From positions 1-11,721 of the forward strand of contig CAIKID010000236.1 in the NCBI GenBank assembly GCA_903827345.1: a DNA stretch of 11,721 nucleotides, in the 5' to 3' direction. Shown in pieces: positions 6,369 through 11,721 of this stretch; within the stretch, counting starts at the first letter, position 1; each line of letters opens with the position of its first letter. Source of the DNA: an uncultured Actinomycetes bacterium. GTDB lineage: Bacteria; Actinomycetota; Actinomycetes; Nanopelagicales; Nanopelagicaceae. The position numbers were made by a program, and so were the translations under genes. The notes below the pieces were generated by a model. That model was not told the origin of the DNA. It worked only from the letters and a program-made list of their open reading frames with translations, and searched no databases.

Positions 6369-7231
6369 TATTTACGCTTTGGTGGTCTTCCCACGCTCTT
6401 GTGAGTAGTCGCCGCTTTCTTAACAGCTTTCTTCACAACCTTCTTTGCGGCTGGCTTGGCTGACGCAGGTTTTGCAGGAACTGGAGGTGTCGACCGGGTG
6501 AATTCCTTCTCCTTGGGGCGGAAGTTCTCATCCAATGCGCTTTCAATATCTACTCCGAGCGCTGCGAGTTTCTCAAAGGCCGTAGACATACGCGCTCTCG
6601 TCTGTCGAATGCCTTCTTCTGCGGCGGCAAGGGCTTGATGTTGTATTTTCTGCAATCGCTCCGATTCAGCGACAGCCCCACTTAACCAATGTTTAAAGTT
6701 AGCGATATCTGTTGTTGCTTCCAAAATTACATGATCGGCCTCGCGCTTTGCAGCTGAAGTGATTGAAGATGCCTCCCGATGCTTTGAATCGAGAATTTCT
6801 TGGGCCGCCTTCGATGCCTTATCGATCGCCTCTTTTGCTTCAAGTTCTGCGGCTTCTAAATACTTACGGCCGCGACCTTCTGCGGTTTGTAAGGCGCTGC
6901 GCGCTTTAGTTTCAGCGCCCTCTGTTAATTGTTTTGCCATCCGTTGCGCTTCTGACATGGCACGCTCTGCTGCGGCTACTGCGCGAGCTTCACGGGCTTG
7001 TGCAGTCTTAATAAGAGATGTCGCTGTCTCGGTTGCGAGGATTTCAAACTCTTCACGAGTCAGGCTCGTGATGTCGCGACGAGCCCGTAGATCTGCGAGT
7101 TCAGCTTCGAGTTCGCGGATCCGATCGAGAGTGCTGGTGTGAGGGGCTCCTGTAGCGCTCGTTGCTCCGGAAGGTACGGGGGCGGTCTCATCCTTGAAAC
7201 CGAGCCATGATAAAAACTTCTTCTCAGCCAT
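6368..7231 (-). CDS. Coiled-coil protein with lysine-rich AKK tail and GRP (AT-hook-like) C-terminus
   Basis: The 287-residue protein has a short N-terminus (MAEKKFLSWLGFKDE) that could form an amphipathic membrane-touching helix, a Ser/Thr/Pro spacer, then a long Ala/Glu/Lys/Arg-rich helical region (about 33-225) with heptad-like spacing, typical of coiled coils and reminiscent of DivIVA/Wag31-type actinobacterial proteins, though I see no diagnostic DivIVA N-terminal domain. Residues ~250-287 are basic: AKPASAKPAAKKVVKKAVKK, then VGRPPKRK, which contains the GRP core of AT-hook minor-groove binders. The 9-residue motif AKKVVKKAV also occurs in the gene at 3620. The start ATG at 7231 has GGAAGGA (plus coordinates 7239-7245) seven bases upstream. 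It is cotranscribed with the acyltransferase. DNA binding by the tail is inferred from composition; function is unknown. Confidence 0.85.
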   Translation of the reverse strand: MAEKKFLSWLGFKDETAPVPSGATSATGAPHTSTLDRIRELEAELADLRARRDITSLTREEFEILATETATSLIKTAQAREARAVAAAERAMSEAQRMAKQLTEGAETKARSALQTAEGRGRKYLEAAELEAKEAIDKASKAAQEILDSKHREASSITSAAKREADHVILEATTDIANFKHWLSGAVAESERLQKIQHQALAAAEEGIRQTRARMSTAFEKLAALGVDIESALDENFRPKEKEFTRSTPPVPAKPASAKPAAKKVVKKAVKKAATTHKSVGRPPKRK

Positions 7232-7272
7232 CTGGGGGTCCTTCCATCGCTACTCTGTCATTGATCCTGGTA

Positions 7273-7295
7273 AATGATCGCAATGAGCGATCATT
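7273..7295. repeat. Perfect inverted repeat upstream of the coiled-coil gene
   Basis: AATGATCGC (7273-7281) and GCGATCATT (7287-7295) are perfectly complementary, with a 5-base loop. On the minus strand the element lies about 42-64 bases before the coiled-coil gene start and 68 bases after the tRNA-Leu 3' end. There is no following T-run in either direction. It could be an mRNA-leader hairpin, a protein-binding operator, or a tRNA 3'-processing/termination structure; the sequence does not decide. Confidence 0.6.
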
Positions 7296-7322
7296 CTAGA
7301 AACGACATCCTTGCCTAATATG

Positions 7323-7351
7323 CCTATAACCGTAAAGTGCATATTTATAAA
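7323..7351 (-). promoter_or_regulatory. Candidate promoter for the coiled-coil–acyltransferase operon
   Basis: Reading the minus strand, TTTATA (plus 7346-7351) and TATAGG (plus 7323-7328) each match 4 of 6 consensus bases with a 17-base spacer. Transcription would begin near 7315 and give an ~84-base leader carrying the inverted repeat at 7273-7295. The -35 element lies inside a 14-bp AT palindrome (7341-7354, ATATTTATAAATAT). Confidence 0.35.
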
Positions 7352-7362
7352 TATTCAGAGAC

Positions 7363-7446
7363 TGGTGCGGGAGAAGGGACTTGAACCCTCACGTCCGAAG
7401 ACACAGGTTCCTAAGACCTGCGTGTCTGCCATTTCACCACTCCCGC
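7363..7446 (-). tRNA. tRNA-Leu (anticodon UAG)
   Basis: On the minus strand the acceptor 5' half GCGGGAG (plus 7440-7446) pairs with CTCCCGC (plus 7367-7373), followed by discriminator A and an encoded CCA (7363-7365). The anticodon arm is CAGGT-CTTAGGA-ACCTG, giving anticodon UAG (plus 7411-7413), which reads CUA/CUN leucine codons. The long variable arm (TGTCTTCGGACG) marks a class II tRNA, as expected for leucine, and the T arm reads GAGGG-TTCAAGT-CCCTT. It is the only RNA gene found in the window. Confidence 0.97.
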
Positions 7447-7543
7447 TGGAGCGTGGATACGCGGTAAGGGTACGGGTAGGTTAGCCTTAGAGCCAAATGG
7501 TCTTACGGCGGCCAAGAAAAGCGCCCAAAAAGGAGCAACAAGA

Positions 7544-8701
7544 ATGTCACTTACCCCAACCCCTGCCGATAAATTCACCTTTGGTCTTTGGACCGTTGGC
7601 TGGCAGGCGCGCGATCCCTTTGGAGATGCCACCCGCGCCCCTCTTGATCCAGTTCGCTCGGTTAATGAGCTTGCAGCCCGTGGCGCATATGGCGTGACCT
7701 TTCACGATGATGACCTCATCCCTTTCGGCAGCGATGAGGCCGCGCGCAATGGCCATATCCACCGCTTTAAGAAGGCGCTGGAAGAGACCGGCATGAAGGT
7801 TCCTATGGCGACCACAAACCTCTTCACCCACCCAGTTTTCAAAGATGGTGCTCTTACTTCAAATGATCGCGATATTCGTCGCTTCGCCCTTACGAAGGCG
7901 ATGCGAAACATTGATTTAGCTGCTGAACTTGGCGCGCAGATCTATGTCTGTTGGGGTGGCCGCGAAGGTGCAGAATCCGATGGAGCCAAGGATGCTTATG
8001 TGGCGCTAGAACGCTATCGCGAAGGCTTCAATATTCTCGGCGCTTATGTAAAAGATAAGGGCTACGACATTAAATTTGCGATTGAGCCAAAGCCCAATGA
8101 GCCACGCGGTGATATCTTCTTGCCCACCGTTGGACATGCGCTCGCCTTTATTAATACCCTCGACAATCCAGAGATGGTCGGCGTTAATCCAGAAGTTGGC
8201 CACGAGCAGATGGCGGGACTTAACTTTGTTCACGGTATCGCCCAAGCCTTGTGGCAGGGCAAGTTATTCCATATCGATCTCAACGGCCAGCATGGTCCTA
8301 AGTTCGATCAAGATCTCGTCTTCGGACATGGCGATCTGAAGTCGGCCTTCTTCTTGGTTGACCTTCTCGAGCGATACAACTATCAGGGTCCAAAGCACTT
8401 CGATTACAAGCCGGCTCGTACTGAAGATGATGCCGGAGTCTGGGAGTCCGCAACCGCCAATATGCGCACCTATTTAGCACTCAAGGAGCGCGCGTTGGCC
8501 TTCCGTAAGGATCCACGCGTTATCGATGCCATGAAGGCATCGCGTATCGATCAACTTGAAGTACCAACTCTTGCCGCTGGCGAATCATGGCGCGATCTGG
8601 GAGATGCATCATTTGATGTTGAACTAGCTGGTGCCCGTGGTTACGGTTACGAGAAGATCGATCAACTCGCTCTCGAGCACTTGATGGGCGTCAAGGCTTA
8701 A
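7544..8701 (+). CDS. xylA: Xylose isomerase (actinobacterial class I)
   Basis: XylA converts D-xylose to D-xylulose (and glucose to fructose) in the cytoplasm and needs two divalent metals. The 385-residue length and numbering line up with the Streptomyces enzymes: His54 and Asp57 (VTFHDDDLIPFG), Glu181 and Lys183 (IEPKPNEPRGD), Glu217 and His220 (NPEVGHEQMAGLN), Asp245 (FHIDLNGQ), Asp255 and Asp257, and Asp287 (HFDYKPAR) are all present, so both metal sites are intact. ATG 7544 is served by a strong AAGGAG (7530-7535). It is transcribed toward the xylose importer genes, which lie on the other strand. No xylulokinase gene or XylR/ROK regulator is in the window. The 97-base gap between tRNA-Leu and xylA holds no convincing promoter beyond the RBS. 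Confidence 0.97.
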   Translation: MSLTPTPADKFTFGLWTVGWQARDPFGDATRAPLDPVRSVNELAARGAYGVTFHDDDLIPFGSDEAARNGHIHRFKKALEETGMKVPMATTNLFTHPVFKDGALTSNDRDIRRFALTKAMRNIDLAAELGAQIYVCWGGREGAESDGAKDAYVALERYREGFNILGAYVKDKGYDIKFAIEPKPNEPRGDIFLPTVGHALAFINTLDNPEMVGVNPEVGHEQMAGLNFVHGIAQALWQGKLFHIDLNGQHGPKFDQDLVFGHGDLKSAFFLVDLLERYNYQGPKHFDYKPARTEDDAGVWESATANMRTYLALKERALAFRKDPRVIDAMKASRIDQLEVPTLAAGESWRDLGDASFDVELAGARGYGYEKIDQLALEHLMGVKA

Positions 8702-8714
8702 GCGAAAATTCAAT

Positions 8715-8747
8715 AAAAAACGCGCCTCTTGATGAGGCGCGTTTTTT
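8715..8747. terminator. Strong bidirectional intrinsic terminator between xylA and xylH
   Basis: AAAAAACGCGCCTC (8715-8728) pairs perfectly with GAGGCGCGTTTTTT (8734-8747) around a TTGAT loop. The GC-rich 8-bp core is flanked by an A-run on one side and a T-run on the other, so it ends transcription from both strands: 14 bases after the xylA stop, and 12 bases after the xylH stop in the other direction. Confidence 0.93.
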
Positions 8748-8759
8748 AATCTGGTTTTA

Positions 8760-9995
8760 CTAATTAGCGATGTTTGCGCCTTTACGAGAGATGGCGTCAA
8801 CAGAAGCAGAGATCAAGAGAACTCCACCGGTAACGAGGTACTGGGTACCTGAGCTGAAGCCCAGCAGGCCCATACCGTTGTTGATGATAGCGACTACAAG
8901 ACCACCAAGGATGGCATCGCGTAATTTTCCCTTACCTCCGAAGAGCGAGGTTCCGCCGATAACAGCTGCACCCACTGCATAAAGCAAGGTAGTTCCGCCA
9001 CCAGTTGTTGGTGAGATTGAGTTCGACATCGAGGCGAAGAGCATTCCTGCTATAGCGGCTAAGCCGGAGCAGATCATGAAGGCCAGGGTGCGTACGCGAC
9101 GTACGTTGATACCAGAACGACGCGCGGCTTCAGCATTGCCACCGACTGCATATAGGTGGCGGCCAAAGACGGTGCGGTTAAGTACGAATGTTCCGATCAT
9201 CAAAATGGCGAGAAGCACAGGAACTACAATCGGCATTCCCTTTATGCTGCTGTTGGGAGGATTGCCACGCTGCATATTAAGGACATATGTAGCACCAACT
9301 CCAAGAACAACAAAAATAACATTCTTCGTCAACCAGACTTTAAAGAGTTCAGATTTAAGATTCTTACGGCGTCTGTGCAGTATGCGATTTAAACCTAAGC
9401 CTACGTAGAGTGCCAGGCCGACAATAGTGAAGAACCAACTTACGACTGGGGTCAAGTTGTTATTTTGAACAGCGATGATGAAACGGTCCTGCAACAAAAT
9501 CGTGCCGCCATTACCGGCCATCAAAAGTAGAACACCTTGGAAGGCTAAGAAGGCAGACAAGGTAACCACGAATGACGGAATACGCAGACGGGCAACCAAG
9601 GTTCCCATCAGCCATCCCAAGCCAATTCCGATGACAATGCTGATGAAGAGGGCGAGGTACCAAGGGAATTTATGATCATTGATAAGAAGAACCATCGCGG
9701 CACCGCAGACACCTGATGCGAAACCAGCTGAAAGATCGATCTCGCCGAGGAGCAGCACAAATACCAGACCCATTGCGATCACGATTACTGGCGCTGCTTG
9801 CGTAAGCAGGTTCGCCATATTTCGGGCGGTGAGGAAATACTGTGATGAGAATGTAAAGACAAGCCCGAGTGAAACTAATCCTAAGAATGCGGGCAGTGCA
9901 CCAATGTCGCCGGCCTTGATCTTTGCGACGTAATCGGTAAGAACTGTCTTTAACGTGACCTCTTGGCTCGCGAGGTTCTCTGTATTGACGCTCAT
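8760..9995 (-). CDS. xylH: Xylose ABC importer permease (CUT2 family, XylH-like)
   Basis: The 411-residue polytopic membrane protein belongs to the BPD_transp_2/RbsC-XylH permease family and forms the channel of a CUT2 sugar importer as a homodimer. Motifs include GEIDLSAG (residues 84-91), RIPSFVVTLSAFLAFQG (138-154), GRHLYAVGGNAEAARRSGINV (278-298, the ATPase-contacting cytoplasmic loop) and AVIGGTSLFGGKGKL (344-358). About ten hydrophobic segments are visible, plus a long basic cytoplasmic insert (~204-224), as in XylH rather than the shorter RbsC. Its ATG overlaps the ATPase stop by 4 bases (ATGA, 9992-9995), with GGGAG (plus 10003-10007) as RBS. Xylose is assigned from the neighbouring xylA and XylF-like gene. 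Confidence 0.9.
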   Translation of the reverse strand: MSVNTENLASQEVTLKTVLTDYVAKIKAGDIGALPAFLGLVSLGLVFTFSSQYFLTARNMANLLTQAAPVIVIAMGLVFVLLLGEIDLSAGFASGVCGAAMVLLINDHKFPWYLALFISIVIGIGLGWLMGTLVARLRIPSFVVTLSAFLAFQGVLLLMAGNGGTILLQDRFIIAVQNNNLTPVVSWFFTIVGLALYVGLGLNRILHRRRKNLKSELFKVWLTKNVIFVVLGVGATYVLNMQRGNPPNSSIKGMPIVVPVLLAILMIGTFVLNRTVFGRHLYAVGGNAEAARRSGINVRRVRTLAFMICSGLAAIAGMLFASMSNSISPTTGGGTTLLYAVGAAVIGGTSLFGGKGKLRDAILGGLVVAIINNGMGLLGFSSGTQYLVTGGVLLISASVDAISRKGANIAN

Positions 9996-10750
9996 GCGTT
10001 GACTCCCACAATTCCCTCGGATTTACCGGTCGTAATTAATTCGACTACCTGATTGGCTTTCACGTTCTTTGTTTCAACCTGCACGGCCATGGTGCCGAGA
10101 TAGAGCGGCGCGATGTAATCAGCTACAGCAAAGACATCGTTCAAGTTGTGGCTGATCAAAATAACGGCCAAACCATTATCGGCCAGGCGGCGCACCAGCT
10201 TCAGTACTTGTTCGGTTTGAGCAACGCCGAGAGCGGCGGTTGGCTCATCCAAGATCACAACCTTTGAATTCCAGAGTACAGCGCGCGCAATTGCCACGGT
10301 CTGGCGTTGACCACCCGAGAGAGATGAAACGGTCTGGCGAATAGATTTAACGGTTCGTACGGATAACCCATCCAAAGTTTTAGCGGCGAGGGATTCCATA
10401 TGAGTTTCATTGAGAGTCACACCATTGCGTTCTTCGCGACCTAAGAACATGTTCTGCACGATGTCTAGGTTGTCGCAGAGGGCGAGATCCTGATACACAA
10501 CTTCGATTCCAAGACCAGTGGAGTCACGTGGTCCGTTAATCTCAACCTTCTTGCCCTCGAAGAATATGTCACCAGATTCCGCGGTGTAGATACCAGCGAT
10601 GCACTTAATCAGCGTGCTCTTTCCGGCTCCGTTATCTCCGACTAGCGCGGTGACCTTGCCCACGTGGGCATCGAAGTCAACGTTTTTGAGAACGTGTACC
10701 GGACCGAAAGATTTATTTATACCACGCAGCGAAAGAATGGGTTCGCTCAC
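9992..10750 (-). CDS. xylG: Xylose ABC importer ATPase, single-domain (half-size XylG-like)
   Basis: The ATPase powers sugar import through XylH. The 252-residue protein contains one complete ABC domain: Walker A GDNGAGKST (residues 38-46), Q-loop Gln87, signature LSGGQ (144-148), Walker B VVILDE with catalytic Glu169, and H-loop His201. The classical XylG/RbsA/AraG proteins have two fused ABC domains of about 500 residues, so this is the half-size form, as in FrcA-type CUT2 ATPases, and should act as a homodimer. It is not a truncation, because all motifs are present and the stop overlaps the xylH start. The GTG start at 10750 has AGGAG upstream (ACTCCT at plus 10756-10761). A strong terminator-like hairpin separates it from xylF. 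Confidence 0.9.
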   Translation of the reverse strand: MSEPILSLRGINKSFGPVHVLKNVDFDAHVGKVTALVGDNGAGKSTLIKCIAGIYTAESGDIFFEGKKVEINGPRDSTGLGIEVVYQDLALCDNLDIVQNMFLGREERNGVTLNETHMESLAAKTLDGLSVRTVKSIRQTVSSLSGGQRQTVAIARAVLWNSKVVILDEPTAALGVAQTEQVLKLVRRLADNGLAVILISHNLNDVFAVADYIAPLYLGTMAVQVETKNVKANQVVELITTGKSEGIVGVNA

Positions 10751-10787
10751 TAGAGACTCCTGTCAAAGTAGCTGGGATTGCTTAAAA

Positions 10788-10797
10788 GGCTTAAGCC
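10788..10797. repeat. 10-bp palindrome next to a possible internal -10 element upstream of xylG
   Basis: GGCTTAAGCC is a perfect palindrome. On the minus strand it directly follows TATAGT (plus 10801-10806), a 5-of-6 match to the -10 consensus, so it would cover the start point of a secondary promoter for xylG-xylH. No good -35 is present, because the upstream region is the terminator hairpin; both elements are tentative. Confidence 0.35.
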
Positions 10798-10809
10798 CTG
10801 ACTATAACG

Positions 10810-10848
10810 AAAAAAACTGGACCGAAGAGGTTATCTTCGGTCCAGTTT
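10810..10848 (-). terminator. Terminator or attenuator hairpin between xylF and xylG
   Basis: Bases 10814-10828 and 10834-10848 form a perfect 15-bp stem (core ACTGGACCGAAGA) with a 5-base loop at 10829-10833. In the minus-strand direction the stem runs into seven T (plus A-run 10810-10816), the layout of an intrinsic terminator. It lies 45 bases after the xylF stop and 59 bases before xylG. As there is no strong promoter between the two, partial read-through is the likely design, giving more binding protein than ATPase and permease. Confidence 0.85.
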
Positions 10849-10893
10849 CACGTATTTTGCTACTTGGAACTAACGGTTAAGGGGTTTTAGACC

Positions 10894-11654
10894 TTACTTA
10901 ACTCCGTTAGCTGCGCAAGCGGCTGCACCAGCGATATCGCAAATCTCTTTCGCTGTACGGAACTTGTCCGTAACAGTTACTTTGACATTTGCCTTCGTGA
11001 TTGTTGTTGGGATCAAGAGAACTGACTTAACTACGCGAGTTCCATCCTTGACCACGCCGTTTGTCTTAGCCTTTGTTCCCTTAACCAATGAAATTGCAAG
11101 ATCTGCAGCTCCTTTAGCCTCTTGAGAAATTGGCTTGTAAACGGTGTTTGAAAGGACACCAGTCAAGATAGCTGCAAGTCCAGCAGGAGATGCATCTTGT
11201 CCTGATACGCAAGTCTTTCCATTGAGGTTGTTCTTCTTAAGAACAGCGACAGCTGCAAGGCCAAGGCCTTCGTTAGCTGAAACTACAGCGTCAAGCTTTC
11301 CGCCTGCCTTTGTGAGCTGTTGTTCGAAGATTGTGCCGCCGAGGGTGTTATCCCAGTTAGCGACTGACTTGTCATCAACAAGTGTTCCGCCGGTTGCCTT
11401 GAGGTATGGACCAACGATTGAAGCGTAACCCTGCTTGAAGAGGGTTGCGTTGTTATCTGTTGGAGCACCGTTTAAGTAAACAACGCGAGGCTTTGCAACC
11501 TTGTGTGCCTTGAGGCAAGCAACGATTCCCTTACCTTGTAGAACTCCAACGCCTACGTTATCGAATGATACGTAGTAGTTAGCTGAACCACCGAGGGTCA
11601 GACGATCGTAATCGATTGTTGCAACGCCCTGCTTCTTAGCAGATGCTTCAACAG
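10894..11654 (-). CDS. xylF: D-xylose-binding protein XylF-like (5' end missing at contig end)
   Basis: This is the C-terminal ~253 residues of a periplasmic-binding-protein family 1 (XylF-type) sugar receptor, which captures D-xylose outside the membrane and passes it to XylH. Segments IDYDRL, YYVSFDNVGVGVLQGKG, NGAPTDNNATLFKQG, KLDAVVSANE, VSGQDASPAGLAAI and TVYKPI match the order and wording of E. coli XylF ligand-pocket segments. The N-terminal ~100 residues with the export signal are absent, because the contig runs into sequencing adapter at 11655. A GTG at 11668-11670 gives an apparent start, but it and the following CLPI codons are adapter-derived. The C-terminus (EICDIAGAAACAANGVK) has two Cys that could form a disulfide. 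It is the first gene of xylFGH, ahead of the attenuator-like hairpin. Confidence 0.9.
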
Positions 11655-11721
11655 AGATCGGAAGACACACGTCTGAACTCCAGTCACATTACTCGATCTC
11701 GTATGCCGTCTTCTGCTTGAA
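11655..11721 (+). other. Illumina TruSeq index adapter (non-genomic contamination)
   Basis: The contig ends with AGATCGGAAGA, then CACACGTCTGAACTCCAGTC and AC, an 8-base i7 index ATTACTCG (11688-11695), then ATCTCGTATGCCGTCTTC through TGCTTG (11696-11719) and AA. This is the TruSeq read-1 read-through adapter; relative to the standard AGATCGGAAGAGC one G is missing after 11665. The index matches the i7 barcode I know as TruSeq HT D701. Everything from 11655 on should be trimmed. Confidence 0.98.

Noticed and set aside
7341..7354. AT palindrome ATATTTATAAATAT as a terminator for tRNA-Leu
   Set aside because: The stem is pure A/T with essentially no loop and no T-run follows, so stable hairpin formation is unlikely.
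9076..9408. Plus-strand open frame antisense to xylH
   Set aside because: Arg/Thr-rich composition typical of an antisense shadow; xylH shows family motifs across the same bases.
9992..10750. xylG as a truncated or frameshifted remnant of a two-domain ATPase
   Set aside because: All ABC motifs are present once and in order, and the stop codon overlaps the xylH start by four bases, so the gene is complete.
11668..11670. GTG as the start codon of a complete xylF
   Set aside because: The codon lies in Illumina adapter sequence; XylF proteins have about 100 more N-terminal residues including an export signal.

Overview
The window looks like a draft contig from a small-genome actinobacterium of roughly balanced base composition. 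The evidence is the actinobacterial gene order clpS – DUF2017 – murI – rph – rdgB, frequent GTG starts, very short intergenic gaps, a Streptomyces-type xylose isomerase and lysine/alanine-rich (AKK) protein tails. Planktonic aquatic lineages such as the Nanopelagicales (acI) would fit, but this placement is inference; no rRNA or marker phylogeny is available here.

Layout. Positions 1-405 hold the 3' end of a gene for a β-rich, Ig-like protein that runs off the left edge. Positions 442-3497 are a tight plus-strand housekeeping operon: the ClpS adaptor, a DUF2017 protein, glutamate racemase, RNase PH and the XTP/dITP pyrophosphatase. Positions 3620-4597 encode an unusual protein with about 90 residues of histone H1-like AKK repeats, one transmembrane helix, a Thr/Ala/Pro linker and a fibronectin type III-like domain. 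Convergent to it, on the minus strand, are a coiled-coil protein with an AKK tail and a GRP (AT-hook-like) terminus (6368-7231) and, overlapping it by one base, a membrane acyltransferase fused to an SGNH hydrolase domain (4620-6368). A tRNA-Leu(UAG) follows at 7363-7446, also on the minus strand.

Positions 7544-11654 are a D-xylose locus. xylA lies on the plus strand. The importer genes xylF (partial), xylG (half-size ATPase) and xylH lie on the minus strand and converge on xylA across a strong bidirectional terminator. A second strong hairpin with a T-run sits between xylF and xylG and probably limits read-through, so that binding protein exceeds permease and ATPase.

The last 67 bases (11655-11721) are not genomic. 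They match the Illumina TruSeq index adapter, including an i7 barcode reading ATTACTCG, with one base deleted. The contig therefore ends inside xylF, and the apparent GTG start of that reading frame lies in adapter sequence.

The most interesting biology is the pair of proteins with AKK-rich tails at 3620-7231. One has a membrane span between a DNA-binding-like tail and an outer domain. The other joins an amphipathic-looking N-terminus to a DNA-binding-like C-terminus through a long coiled coil. Together they suggest a possible nucleoid-to-envelope tether, which is a hypothesis from sequence architecture only.
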